Assembly: GCA_037443645.1 (NCBI GenBank)
Contig: JBBINY010000012.1
Coordinates: 1-55,304, forward strand
DNA: 55,304 bases
Source: UBA2336 sp037443645
GTDB taxonomy: Bacteria; Bacteroidota; Bacteroidia; Cytophagales; Cyclobacteriaceae
Direction of reading: 5' to 3'
Part shown: positions 40,773-53,200 of the stretch, in pieces
Layout of the letters: every line of letters starts with the position of its first letter
Position numbering within the stretch: position 1 is the stretch's first letter
Translations under genes and position numbers: made by a program
The notes under the pieces: generated by a model
The model's input: only the letters and a program-made list of their open reading frames with translations
What the model was told of the DNA's origin: nothing
Database searches by the model: none

Positions 40773-41319
40773 ATGGATTGGCTTTATTGGTTAATAGATT
40801 CTTAAGTTTAAATTTTGCCCGGTTCAACTGCGATTTTGAAGTGGACTCTGTAATCTGCAGAATGCCCGCAATCTCCTGATGATCATACCCTTCCAGCAGG
40901 TACAGCGACAATACCGAACGATATCCATCCGGTAAATTCATGATCGCTGCCCTTACCCGTTCCACGGTCAGGTCATGCTGTTCGGATTGCTCTGATTCAT
41001 CGGCCACATCAAACTCTTCATCGTCTGGCATTACCTCGTGTTTTCTTTTCTTTAGTGCATTGATGGCTTTGTTGATTACAATGCGCTTGAGCCATGAACC
41101 AAATGTTGCTTCGCCCCGGTAATGATCAAGGTTTCTGAACGCGCTGATAAAAGCCTCCTGTAATACATCCTCGGCTTCATCATCCCTTCCGGTTATCCGC
41201 AATGCGGTGTTGAACATGGCCTTTTCATAAAGTTTGTATACCCTGAAATACGCCTGCTCCTCGCCTTGCTTACAGCGGTCAATCAACTCACGATGAAGGT
41301 ACAGCAATTCAGAGTCCAA
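40759..41319 (-). CDS. ECF-type RNA polymerase sigma factor
   Basis: The 186-residue protein has sigma-70 region 2 (AYFRVYKLYEKAMFNTALRITGRDDEAEDVLQEAFISAFRNL, with the DAEDVLQ-type motif) and region 4 (NLPDGYRSVLSLYLLEGYDHQEIAGIL), typical of ECF factors. The start codon is TTG at 41319 because no early ATG exists; a slightly different start is possible. It lies 52 bases after the cca gene on the same strand and overlaps its anti-sigma partner. It likely directs RNA polymerase to stress or envelope genes. Confidence 0.88.
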   Translation of the reverse strand: MDSELLYLHRELIDRCKQGEEQAYFRVYKLYEKAMFNTALRITGRDDEAEDVLQEAFISAFRNLDHYRGEATFGSWLKRIVINKAINALKKRKHEVMPDDEEFDVADESEQSEQHDLTVERVRAAIMNLPDGYRSVLSLYLLEGYDHQEIAGILQITESTSKSQLNRAKFKLKNLLTNKANPYEQP

Positions 41320-41371
41320 GCGATTGCTTCAGTTTAATAAAGACCATGCAAAAACCAAAAGGTTGCACCCG

Positions 41372-42793
41372 TTAGCCAACTGGTTCGAGCCCCCGTTCTT
41401 TAGCTTTTTTCAGCATAAATTCCAGAGCTTCTTCCCGGTCGTTGCGGATGGTTCCGTCAAGAATAGCTTCTTTAATCTCCTCTTTAAGTTCCCGGATAAT
41501 CGGGCCAGGCGTTAGGTTAAACATCCGGATAATCTCATCGCCTGTTACCGGTGGCTGAAAATTCCTGATTTTATCCTTTGCATCCACTTCTGCCATTTTC
41601 TGCTCCACTAGATCAAAATTCTTCAAAAAGCGCCCCACTTTGTCCATATTTTTTGAAGTCACATCGGCCCGGCAAAGTTTCATAAGAGCGTCAATGTCAT
41701 CTCCGGCATCAAATAAAAGCCTGCGAATGGCCGAATCGGTTACTTCCTTAGCAAGCGGTATGGGCCGCAAATGGAGACGGACCAGATTCTGAACAAATTT
41801 CATTTTTTCATCCATCGGAAGTTTCAGCCGTCTGAAAATGGAGGGCACCATACGTGCGCCTTTGTCCTCATGGCCATGAAACGTCCAACCCTGTTTTTTA
41901 TCGTAGCGCTTGGTTTGAGGCTTGGCTATGTCGTGCAAAATTGCAGCCCACCGGAGCCAGAGGTCATCTGAAACCTTCGCTACATTATCCAACACTTGTA
42001 GCGTATGAAAAAAATTGTCCTTATGGGCGTTACCTCCTACATACTCCACACCGTGCAGCAGTACCAGCTCGGGAAAAAAGTGCTTCAGAAGGCCGCTGTG
42101 AAACAGCAGCTTGAATCCATAGGAGGGCACATTACTCGCTATTATCTTATTGAGTTCATCCGTAATCCGTTCCTGCGAAACGATAGTAATCCGGTCGGCC
42201 ATTTCAACAATGGCTTCGTAGGTGTCGGGCTCTATGTCAAACCCTAGCTGGGAGGCGAATCGGATTGCCCGCATCATGCGCAATGGATCATCAGAGAACG
42301 TAATCTTCGGATCGGTTGGCGTACGGATAATCTTTTTTCGGATATCCAAAACTCCCCCAAACGGATCAATCAAATCACCAAAGCCGGTGTCGTTTAATTG
42401 AAAGGCCATCGCATTAATCGTAAAGTCCCGCCTCAGCTGATCATCCTTTAATGTTCCGTCCTCTACAACCGGCTTCCTTGAATCAGTTCGGTATGATTCC
42501 CTGCGCGCACCGACAAACTCAAGGTTATAATTCTGATAGGGAATGTGTGCCGTTCCGAAATTCTTGTATACATGCACACGCACGTCTGGGCCGATGCTTT
42601 TCGCCACCGCTTCAGCAAGGGTAATTCCGCTTCCTACACAAACAAAATCAATGTCTGTTGAGGCTCTGCCCATGATTACATCGCGCACAAAACCACCAAC
42701 CACATAGGTTTTGAGGCCGATGGTATCGGCAACACGGCCTACATTCCTGAAAACAGGATCATTCAGTGCACTACTATAGTTCGCTTGACTCAT
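41372..42793 (-). CDS. cca: CCA tRNA nucleotidyltransferase / polyA-polymerase family with HD domain
   Basis: The 473-residue protein has the nucleotidyltransferase motif VVGGFVRDVIMGRASTDIDFVC (catalytic DxD) at about residues 31-52, the RRDFTINAMAFQL motif, the NTP-binding DPLRMMRAIRFASQLGF helix region, and an HD phosphohydrolase domain (RWAAILHDIAKP, HGHEDKGA). This is the class II CCA-adding layout with a C-terminal HD domain. CCA addition fits the absence of encoded CCA in the three tRNAs here. PolyA polymerase is an alternative that sequence alone does not exclude. Confidence 0.9.
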   Translation of the reverse strand: MSQANYSSALNDPVFRNVGRVADTIGLKTYVVGGFVRDVIMGRASTDIDFVCVGSGITLAEAVAKSIGPDVRVHVYKNFGTAHIPYQNYNLEFVGARRESYRTDSRKPVVEDGTLKDDQLRRDFTINAMAFQLNDTGFGDLIDPFGGVLDIRKKIIRTPTDPKITFSDDPLRMMRAIRFASQLGFDIEPDTYEAIVEMADRITIVSQERITDELNKIIASNVPSYGFKLLFHSGLLKHFFPELVLLHGVEYVGGNAHKDNFFHTLQVLDNVAKVSDDLWLRWAAILHDIAKPQTKRYDKKQGWTFHGHEDKGARMVPSIFRRLKLPMDEKMKFVQNLVRLHLRPIPLAKEVTDSAIRRLLFDAGDDIDALMKLCRADVTSKNMDKVGRFLKNFDLVEQKMAEVDAKDKIRNFQPPVTGDEIIRMFNLTPGPIIRELKEEIKEAILDGTIRNDREEALEFMLKKAKERGLEPVG

Positions 42794-42834
42794 GGCGAGT
42801 CAAAGGTACTCAAATTGATTGCACTGGCGCGTGA

Positions 42835-43890
42835 TTAGTTCCAGAAGCCTTCTTTACTGTTGAAGGTTGGGCAAGGAATGAGCCGGTATTTTTTCTTTAC
42901 CGACCGTTGAATGGGTTTTGACGTAAACTCGTAGATCAAAGAAATTTCGTGCGCGCCCCCGGAAGATGTTTGTAACTCTGATACGGTGAAGTCATAACTA
43001 TACCCGATGGTGAGGTTACGCATATACAGGCCCAATTGCACAATGGCTGCATCCTGGGTAATGCTGTTGCTTACGGATTTTTGCCAGGGCTTACCCCGAT
43101 ACCAGATGCCCACAGAAACCGGGTCGATGTGGTAGTTCACGCCAGCATCAAACTGACTGAAACTGGGGCCTTGTTGCCGGTACATAGCCGACCAGGTTAA
43201 GTAGGAAGTGCGGTAAATGGATGACTGCGGACCAGACCCTGTGAGGTTCATCCGGTAGCCGAGATGAAAATTCATTTTCATGGGAAGACGGCTTACATCG
43301 CCTAACACCGATAGGTTAGGTTCGTTCATATGCGTGAAGGCGGCTCCAAACCAGAGTGTCCGGGTGTAGAGAAGCGCACCGGCACCTACATCAAAGTAGG
43401 ATTGCCTTCCGATTCTATCCTGATCAGGATCAATGGAGTAATACTGTCCATCACGCTCAAACTCAAGCCCATCGCCCAACCTGATTCTGTTGCGGTCGAT
43501 GCCATTTGTTCCATAGGAAAAATTGAGGCCGGGAGAAAATACGAGTTTCTCCGTTAGTTTAACCTTATAGGAGTACATCAGATTTGCAGTGGAGGTGCGC
43601 CAGCCGGCAGAGCCCATCTTATCGGTGGTCAGCAACAGTCCAAACCCACTGCGAAGTTCTTCTACAAAAACATCATACGAAGCCGCATAGGTAACGAACG
43701 CCTGGGGCAAATTCGGCCACTGCATGCGGTGATTGAATACCAGGCGTTGCTGGGGTGTGATCCCGGTAAATCCCGGGTTCAGGTAAAGCGGTGCGTTGTA
43801 GTATTGGGAGAATTGCAAATCCTGTGCTGAGGTAACGCCAACTACACTTACCAGAAAGACCAACAACCCGAAATGAATCAACTTTCGCAT
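42835..43890 (-). CDS. PorP/SprF-family type IX secretion membrane protein
   Basis: The 351-residue protein carries a signal peptide (GLLVFLVSVVGVTSAQ) and the family N-terminus DLQFSQYYNAPLYLNPGFTGITPQQRLVFNHRMQWPNL, followed by a predicted outer-membrane barrel of alternating strands. SprF-type proteins help secrete and attach SprB-like adhesins that use the type IX system. It starts 8 bases after the stop of the giant adhesin, the typical sprB-sprF order, and its downstream neighbour is cca. Confidence 0.93.
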   Translation of the reverse strand: MRKLIHFGLLVFLVSVVGVTSAQDLQFSQYYNAPLYLNPGFTGITPQQRLVFNHRMQWPNLPQAFVTYAASYDVFVEELRSGFGLLLTTDKMGSAGWRTSTANLMYSYKVKLTEKLVFSPGLNFSYGTNGIDRNRIRLGDGLEFERDGQYYSIDPDQDRIGRQSYFDVGAGALLYTRTLWFGAAFTHMNEPNLSVLGDVSRLPMKMNFHLGYRMNLTGSGPQSSIYRTSYLTWSAMYRQQGPSFSQFDAGVNYHIDPVSVGIWYRGKPWQKSVSNSITQDAAIVQLGLYMRNLTIGYSYDFTVSELQTSSGGAHEISLIYEFTSKPIQRSVKKKYRLIPCPTFNSKEGFWN

Positions 43891-43898
43891 CGCTAAAA

Positions 43899-44245
43899 CT
43901 ATCGAATCAAGGTTACATCTCCAACCTGTGTTACCTGCTGGCCGTCAGACAAGCGGAGCACTAGTTTAAATACGTACACACCGGCAGGTAACAGACGTTG
44001 GTTCCTGTCGTAGCCGTCCCAGCCGCGAATCGGCACAGGTGCACCAGGCTCATTGCGGCTTTCAAAGATCATGGTTCCCCACCGGTCATAAATCTGCATC
44101 AGGAAGGTGCCGGGCTGGTTTAGGTTAATGCCCTTCACTAACGGAAGGAATACATCGTTAACGGCAGCACCACTGCCTGGTATACCGCCATTGGGTCCGG
44201 TAGGATCAGGTGTAAACGCGTTAGGTACCTTTACCTGTCCGCCTT
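43899..44245 (-). other. type IX secretion / gliding-motility C-terminal domain of the adhesin
   Basis: The segment runs from VKVPNAFTPDP to the final GDVTLIR. The NAFTP start, the YDRWGTMIFES strand, GWDGYDRNQRLLPAGVYVFKLV and the final beta strand are characteristic of the CHU_C/gliding-motility domain used for type IX export. Confidence 0.9.
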
Positions 44246-47200
44246 CGCGAGCGGTTATCAATTGCGTTACCGTATCCACACACACCACGTTTCCACGCAC
44301 TTCACGCATAACCATAGTAACTGTATAGAGGCCCTCTACCGGATAGAAATAGGTGGGATCGCGATCCCCAAAATTTTGTTTGAGGATATTGTTCGTGTCG
44401 CCAAAATTCCACCAGAAGTTCACCGAGTCGGCAGGCGGAGCAGATGGGGTACTGAAATTAAAGGTCACCAATTCGGTATTAGGTACAAACAAGGTAGTTG
44501 GTCGTGCCTGGAAAGATGCCAGCGGCAGGTTATACACATTAATCGGGACCGCCCCAGGCATTGCATTCGGGCCCGTTCCTGAATTATCGGCAAAGGCAGT
44601 CTGTCCCGTAATTGTGTTGGTAGTCGTTAGGAAAATCGTGTAAGTGCCTGGGTTAACAATATCAAATATTGGTAAGGGTACGGTTGATGTTCCGACTGTA
44701 CGGCCTGCCTGATCCACTACAATCCACTGGAATTGATTACCTGTGGCCGTATTGGTTAAAATCCGAATTTGTGTAGGAAAACATGCGTTTTGGGGAGTGT
44801 ACGTAAACCCAGCTACGAGCGGAGGAAGCAGAATACTTATATTTTTCTCAGCAATGCTTGAACAACTTACCCCGTTACCGAGGGCAACCGTGTTTATAGT
44901 CGTTAAACGCACTGTTTTAAGGCCTGGTGATGAATAATCTACAGTAAACGGCCCGACTCCGGAGGCTGTCAGTGGAGTTGCCGCCAAGCCAAATTCCCAA
45001 TCGTAGCTGAAGTTCGCAACATCAATGGGTGAGGACGTGTTGGTGTACGTAACTGTAGCATTACCCCCAACAAACGGAGGAACCACTCCTTCATTGAATC
45101 CGGCAATAATTTCACGGTATACCGTTACAGGTATGGTTTGTTGCGCGTTGCAACTGCCATTGGAAACTGAGTACACGATGTTATACACATTAGGATTCAA
45201 TGCGGTGGTATTTGTAATGGTAAATGTTTGATTGGAGGCTGTTACAAACGGGCCGCGGCTATCCACCACTGCGTTATCCGATTGCCGGATTACCTGCCAG
45301 CTATGGGAGTTGCCACCCAGTGTAGGATTTACAATACTCACCTGATCACCGCTACACATCTCGTTCTTATTCGGGAACATGTTAATGAGAATATTCGGGA
45401 AAATAGTTACCGCCTGGTTGCTCTGCTTCGGGCCGCACCCAGCTATATTATTCACGGCTGAAAGAATGACCGGGAAATTGGTATTGGTGGATGTATTAAA
45501 ACTTACGAAGTTGTGAATAATGGTGTTTACTCCATTAGGGCGGCTGTTAGCCGGAATCACATCCTGGTTGCCGTCACTCCATATCCAGGTGTAGTCAATG
45601 TCCGGATCAACGGTCCATTGGAAGGTGAAGTCGCTGCCGCTACACTGCGCAGGAGGGCTTAAAATTACAAAGTTCGGATTGATCTTACTTACCGGAACCG
45701 TTACCGGAGGAGGCAGTACCGTTGCAAGGCATCCGTTAAAGTCGCGCACCCTGGTAAGCGTATAGGTGGTCGTGTTCATGTAATTCAGTATGGGAACCGG
45801 AGTTACATCCGCGCCAATCCGGTCGTTCACAAACGTAGTACCATCGTTGTAATCAAAGAAGTAAGGAGCGGTACCATTGGCGAAGTTGAAATTCAGGATA
45901 AAGAATTCACCCTCGCAAACAGGGGTGTGAGAAGGCGCTAATGTGGCCGTAGGAATGCTGTTCACCGTTACGGACACAACGTTTGACTCGAGGGTTTGAC
46001 AACCTGAGGTTATAATGCGTTTGTAGTAGGTCTTAACCACCAAGGTGGGTGGGGCTGTAAATGTAGCTGAAGTTGCACCCAGTATATTAGAGAAAACAAT
46101 TCCATCGGTTGATTCCTGCCACTGGTACACATAGTTGCCGATGCTTCCGAAGGCGGGGGCCAATTCAATAAAAGGCACTGGGGCATTCTGGCCCAGACAA
46201 ATATTTTGATTGAAGCCCAGGATACCCTCAAACAGCGGCAGTGGATCAACGATAACAACCGGGAGAGATTTTTTAACACAGGTATTGACATCCGTAATGT
46301 TGATGTCATAGAGCCCTGAGTTTAAGCCTGTAAAAATTCCAGAAAGCTGCCCGGTAACATTGCCCGTTGGAGCACCGCCCTTGAATAATTCAAACGTATA
46401 GCCGCCTGCCCCTCCTGCCGAAGCCGTAACCGAAATCTGTCCATCGCTGGCGCCAAAGCAACTCACGGCAAAGCCATTGTAATTAGAGGTAATGGCAATG
46501 GCAATTGATAAATCAGCCGGTTGTGTAATCGTTACCGGGGCGGTAGTTAATAAGCATCCGTTCACATCCTGGATGCGCACACGGTACGTGCCGGCACGCA
46601 GGTTATCGAACACGCCTGTTAACTGGCCTGATGTATTCCCTGGGTTTTCCAAAAGGGTAAAGTTTAGCGGGGCTGTTCCTCCACCAAATGTAATAGTCAA
46701 TTGGCCGTTTGTTTGATTGAAGCAGCTGATATTAAATCCATTGAAATTGCTGGTGGCAGCACCCACACCGGTTAGAGCAACTGGCTGGGTTACCGTGATC
46801 GGTGCGGTTACAACGGAGCAACCGTTAACATCCGTAACGGTGAAGGTGTAATTCGGCCCGGCCTGAACGCTTGTGAACACACCTGAGAACCGCCCGGTTT
46901 GATTGGCAACGGCAAACTGATCGAATACATAAATCGGTGAGCCTGTGCCACCGGCTGAAGTTACGGTTACAATACCGTCACCGGCACCGTTGCAGCTTAC
47001 ATTTTGCCCGTTGTAGTTGCTGGTAATCGAGGCGCTCGCTGTAATGGCCGGGGGTTGGTTAACTGTTATTGGAACGGTAACCGCCATGCAGTTATTAACA
47101 TCCGTAACCCTGAACGTATACGTGCCGGCCGGAATACCGGTAAAAATACCGGACGCGGCTCCCGACACATTCCCCGGGATTTCAATAAACTGGTACGAAT

Positions 47201-50200
47201 ATGCAGCTGTGCCACCTGTTTGTGTAACCCTGATAATGCCATCGCTCGCCCCGTTACAGCTTACATGTTGCCCGTTGTAGTTGCTGGTAATGGAAGACGA
47301 AGGAACAAGAACAGCCGGTTGTGTGACGCTTACCGGAGCGGTTGTACGCTGGCATCCATTCTGGTCGGTTACCAATACCGTGTAAGTACCGGGCGGTATC
47401 CCTGTAAACACCCCACTGGCTGCACCGGTTACATTGCCCGGAATTTCAACCAATAAGTAGCTGTAAGCAGGAACCCCGCCAATGGCATTTACCGTGAGCA
47501 CGGCATCACTAGCGCCATTACAGGATATTTGCGATCCGTTGTAATTGCTTGTTACCGACATGGAGGCATTGAGTGCTGGGGGTGGCGTAATTGTAATCGG
47601 AGCAGTAACCACAAAGCAACTGTTCTGATCGCGGATGGTTACGGTGTAAGCCCCTGCTCCTAAACCGGTATAGATGCCGGATAGGTCACCGCTTGTATTT
47701 GTAGGAGCCTGGTCTAATTTAAACGAATAGGTGCCGGTTCCTCCAGCCGGTGTTACCGTTATAATTCCATCGGTAGAACCTACACATCGAATCTGTTGAC
47801 CGTTATAATTACTGGTAACAACCGCACTGCCTGTAACCGGTGTCGGCTGAGTAACAGTTATGGGTGCACTGGTTGTCTGGCAGTTGTTGATGTCGCGCAC
47901 CGTGAAGGTATACCCGACACCGGCAGGAACCCCGATGAAGATGCCTGAGAGCTGCCCGGTAGTATTGGCCGGGATCTGATTGAAGGTGTATTGCAATATG
48001 CCTGTTCCTCCTCCGCCTGTTACAGAAATCACACCATCGCTTGCGCCATTGCAACTTACCTGCGAACCGTTGTAGTTACTTGTAACAGCTGCATTGGCTG
48101 TTACTGCCGGAGGAGGCGTAATCGTTATCGGAGCGGTAGTAAACTGGCACAGGTTTACATCGCGCACAATAAACGTATATGTGCCAGCCGGTATGCCTGT
48201 AAATATTCCGGTGGCCGCACCCGTAACGTTGCCGGGAATTTCAACAAAGGAATATGTATACCCAGGGGTTCCACCGGTTTGCGTAACGCGTATGGTCCCA
48301 TCGCTGGCGCCAGTACAGCTTATTTGTTGGCCGTTGTAATTGCTGGTAACCGTAGAGTTTGCATTAAGTACTGCCGGTTCACTAACTGTTACCGGGGAAG
48401 TAACCCGGGTACAACTGTTAAGATCTGTTACCAAAACAGTGTAGGTGCCTGCGGGTACACCGGTAAAGATTCCGGTAGCAGCACCGGTAACGTTGCCGGG
48501 AATTTCAATAAGCAGGTATGAATATGCCGGAACACCCCCGCCTGCAGTCACAGTTAATATGCCATCGCTCGCACCATTGCAGCTTATTTGTCTTCCGTTA
48601 TAATTGCTGGTTACGGCCATAGAAGCCGTAAGCGCGGGTGGAGGAGCAACTGTAATCGGTGCGGTTACCACAAAACAACTGTTGGCATCGCGGATGGTCA
48701 CCGTATACACCCCGGCTCCCACCCCGGTGTAAATACCGGAAGCATCACCACTGGTGTTTGTCGGAGCCTGATCCAGTTTAAAGGTATGCGCACCGGTACC
48801 GCCAGCAGGTGTAACCGTAATTTGTCCATTGGTGGCACCAACGCAGGTAATGTGTTGTCCATTGTAATTACTTGTAACAACCCCGCTGCCGGTGACCGGA
48901 GTGGGTTGTGTAACATTGACGGGGGCCGTAACAAATGTGCAGTTGTTGGCATCTCTAACGGTAAACGTATATGGACCACCGGCAGGCACTCCGGTAAACA
49001 CTCCGGAAAACTGTCCGGTGGTGTTGGTAAACACAAACTGATCGAATACATATTGAATGACTCCGGTGCCTCCGCTGCCCGTTACGGTTATTACTCCGTC
49101 ACTGGCTCCGTTGCAACTCACCTGCGAGCCGTTGTAGTTACTGGTAACTGCTACCAGGGCCGTAACCGGTGCGGGCTGATTAAGCGTTATCTGCACCATG
49201 CTGGCACAGTTGTTCAAATCACGCACCTGGAAGTCGTAGGTGCCATTAGCCAGTCCGCTAAAAATTCCACTTCCGTTGCTTGGGCCCGGTGGGTTGATCT
49301 GTGTAAAGGTATAGGCACCGGTACCACCCGTGCCGCTTACGGTAATCTGTCCGTTGCTTCCACCATTACAGGAAATCTGACCGGTTACCAGAGCCGATGA
49401 ACCTACCGGGAGCGGCTCAGCAACATTAACTAATGCAGATGTTATTGAACAGCCGGCAATGTCCATTACGGTTATGGAGTAGTTACCCGGACCAAGGCCT
49501 TCATACGAGCCATCCATATTACCGGTAAGGTTGCCAGGATTTTGTACAAGCGAAAATGTATACCCACCATTACCTCCGTTGGGGAATGCCGTAACCTGGG
49601 CATCGTTCGCACCGGCACAACTGATCTTTGCTCCGTTGTAGTTTGAAGTGACCGATGAGAATACCGTAAGTACCGATGGCTGGGTAACAATCACTGAGTT
49701 GGATACCCGTGTACAATTGTTGTCATCCCTGACTGTTACCGTATATGTTCCTGCTGCCAGTCCGGTGAATATGCCTGTCGCGTTAACTGTGCCCGGAGGT
49801 TGGTTGAGGGTGAATTGGTAGTTCGGACCAATCAGAGTTCCACCGCCACCAATTACCGTAATCTCTCCATCATTATTACCATTACAGGTTACCGGTGCGG
49901 TAAGTGAGGCGGCTGCTGTAACGGGTGTTGGCTCAACAATGGTTACCGTATTCGTGGTAAACTGGCAATTGTTATTGTCGCGTACAATGAAGGTGTAGGT
50001 ACCTGCCCCAAGGCCGGTGTAAATACCGGATGCATCACCCGTTGTATTGCTGGGAATCTCCAACAGGCGGAAGGTATAGGTTCCGGTTCCACCTGCAGGT
50101 GTAACGGTTACCTGACCATCCGTAGCCGTGTTACACGAAACATGCCTGCCATTAAAGTTTGATGTAATTGCAGCAACACCTGAAACAGCCGGGGGATTTG

Positions 50201-53200
50201 TCAGGGTAAGAGGTGCCGAGTTGTTTATACAGTTATTGGCATCACGCACACGCACTATATAGGGACTGCCAGCCGCGGAGAGCCCATTGAATATCGGGCT
50301 GCCAAAGAAAGTTGACCCACCGTCAATACTGAACTGATAGGGAGCCACTCCATTGGAGGGCGTTGCGGTTATCTGGCCGTCACTTGCACCGTTGCAGGAC
50401 ACATTGAATCCATTAAAATTGGATGTTATAGCCGAAGTTACCGATGGCCTTGGGTTGATCACAAACAACACCTGGGCAACTTTGATACATTGGCCATTGT
50501 CCACTCTTGCAAACACCGGAACTCCGTTGGTTAGTGTGTAGGCCGTTGGTACTGCGATTGGAATCGTTAATGCCAAATCCTGAAACCAACTGAAGGTTAT
50601 TCCTCCCCCGCTGTTAATGGCGGGCTGGAGCGTTGTCAGGTCAATGAAGAATGTACTTCCTCCGGGTACATCGGAGCAAACGGTTTGGTTGATGTTGTTG
50701 CCTGTCGGGGCAGGATCAACGGTGATGGTCACATCAACCGGATCGCTTTCACACTGGCCCAGGGCAACGGGTGTTTGCGCCTTCACTTCATAGGTAACCG
50801 TTCCGGGAACAACCCCATTATTTACCAGAATGTTGGTGATGTTGGCTCCACTGCCGTTGGCGGTCCCGGTAATCAAACCGGTAATACTTTTTACAATCCA
50901 GGTAAAGGTACTTCCAGGTATGGTTGATGTAAGCGTAATGGTAGGTGACGTACCACTGCAAATGGTTTCACTGGTTGGTGAACTGACAACCGGTTCAGGA
51001 TTAACCGTTACCATAACCGGTATCGGAGGATCACCAATACACCCGGTTACTGAATTGATTGGCCGTACAAAATACTCAACCACAACAGGGGCACCGGTAG
51101 TATTTTCCCATCGGTCGTCAAGAAGGACAGAAGCAGTGAAAATTCCGGTGGTCGGATTACCGGCAACCGCAGTTAGGCCGTTGGTGTTAATTGATGTAAT
51201 CTCAAACTGATCGGCTGTGGAGCTTCCGGCAGCCACGGACAGCACGATTGAAACTGACTCGGTGCCGCTACAAATTATGTCATTCAGGTTAGGGGCTAAA
51301 ACCGGCTCAGGTCTGATGGTAAGGTTAACAATCTGGGCGGTGCCTGTACAATTCGCGAGGCTTACCGGCACAACGGTGTACTGTACCGTGAGATTTCCAC
51401 CTGTTGTGTTCGTCCAGATGTCACCAAAAATTTCACCCGAAAGCGCCCCGTTTATCAGCGGGCGCGAAGCAGGAGATAATCCGGGGGGCACTGAAACATT
51501 GGTAATGTTAAAGGTAACAGCACCGGGCCCTGCCAATGTTATACCGGCCTGCGTATCGCTGCACACGGTATTTGATAAAGGATTCAGACTTGGTCGGGGG
51601 TTAATGGCAACCCCAAGGTTTGTCGGGTTTCCGGCACATCCCGTTGTAGTGGTTGGAGTCACTTCAATCAGTCCGCCCACAATACCAAAATTTATCGTTA
51701 TCTGGTTCGTTCCCTGGCCGGCAATGATGGACGAGCCAACCGGAACTGTCCATGCATAGGTGGTATTGGCAAGATTCGGAACATCGTAAACAACACCTGT
51801 CTGGTTTTCGCAAACCGCAGTAGGGCCATTAATCACAATGGGTGGCGGACTGCTCTCCACAGTGATATTCTTCACATTGGGTAGGCCCACACAACCTTTT
51901 GCATTCGTTTCGATAAATGACATATCCTGTCCAGGACTAACTACCACTGGGAACGCTAACAAAACAAAGAAGTCATTCACGCCTCCACCTGCAAACCGGT
52001 CAAAGGGAGGATCAGGAATAGTCCATGCATAGGTTGAGCCCGCATTGATGGTGGTCACCTGATATAAGTTAATGGCTGTTGGATCCACGCAGACATTGGT
52101 TGCACCGATGATCGGGTTGGGGCCCGGCCTGGAGTTTACGGTAATTTCTACTTCAGCCACATTGGTACAGCCAAACACATCGGTAATCCGCGCGAAGAAC
52201 GAAGTGCCATTGTTTGCCGTAACGTTGGTTGGAACAGGAACAGGTATAGTGGTGGCCACGTCTGTAAACCAGGCTACCGTGTTTGCCGCCACACTGTTTT
52301 TAACAGCATTGTCGAATGTGGTTAGGTTTATGCCGGTACGCGTGTTACTGCCCACGGGCAGGTCTTCGCAAAACTCAGGGTTTTGGTTGATTGCGGCCGG
52401 CCGTGTGCGTACAGTAAACGTAACGATTCCATTGGTTGTACAATTGGGGACAAAATTGGTTTGGGTAACTCGGGTGTAAACAATTTCACCGTTCGATAAA
52501 TTAGCAGAAGCAGGATAAGGGACTGTCCGGGCAGCATCGGTAAAGAACTGTACGGTTCGGCCTACGGAACCCGGAATACCGGTAATGGCATCATTCAATG
52601 AGGTGAGGAACGCCAACGACACGGTGGCAACACCCGCTCCCGGTGTATTTTCACACAGAGCCGGAGTTTGGTTGTTATTTACAGGACTGGCATGGCGTGT
52701 AATAACAACCTGGTCATTCGATGAACTGCAAACACCCAATGCGCTGGTAACCGTCCATGTAAACGTAGTGTTTCCGACAGGGATGTTTGATACAGCACTG
52801 GTTGGACTATTAATGTTGGCAATCAGCGGAAGCGATGCTCCGGCACTTGACACAAAAATATTGTCGAAGCGATGGATCTGGTTAGCATTAACATTCAGCA
52901 CACGCACCACAACCTCCAGTGTAATTCCGGAAAGCCCGGAAACATTAAAGGTATTGAATGCGCCATCCACTCCGTTACCTACAATCTGACCGATAAGAAC
53001 CTCAGCGCCTCCGTTGATGCGGTAGTATGCCCGGATGTAGTCTGTCCCCGTCATGGGTCCGAATTCAGCTAACTGAATTGATATGGTTACATTTGGAAGA
53101 GCTGTGATGTTGATGGAGGGAGATCGCCAGATGAGTTCTGCGTTTACATCATGCGCCTGCATAACTCCGCTCTCAACGCGCATGTAATCACCTGTGGCAG

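Noticed and set aside
48588..49400. Long plus-strand ORF (270 codons) and others opposite the adhesin
   Set aside because: It is an antisense shadow of the repeats with Cys/Arg-rich, low-likelihood protein; the same frame reappears in other repeats.
46250..50460. Regular 267-base repeats that could suggest a CRISPR or tandem repeat array
   Set aside because: The unit is far longer than CRISPR units and the translation is a continuous SprB protein.
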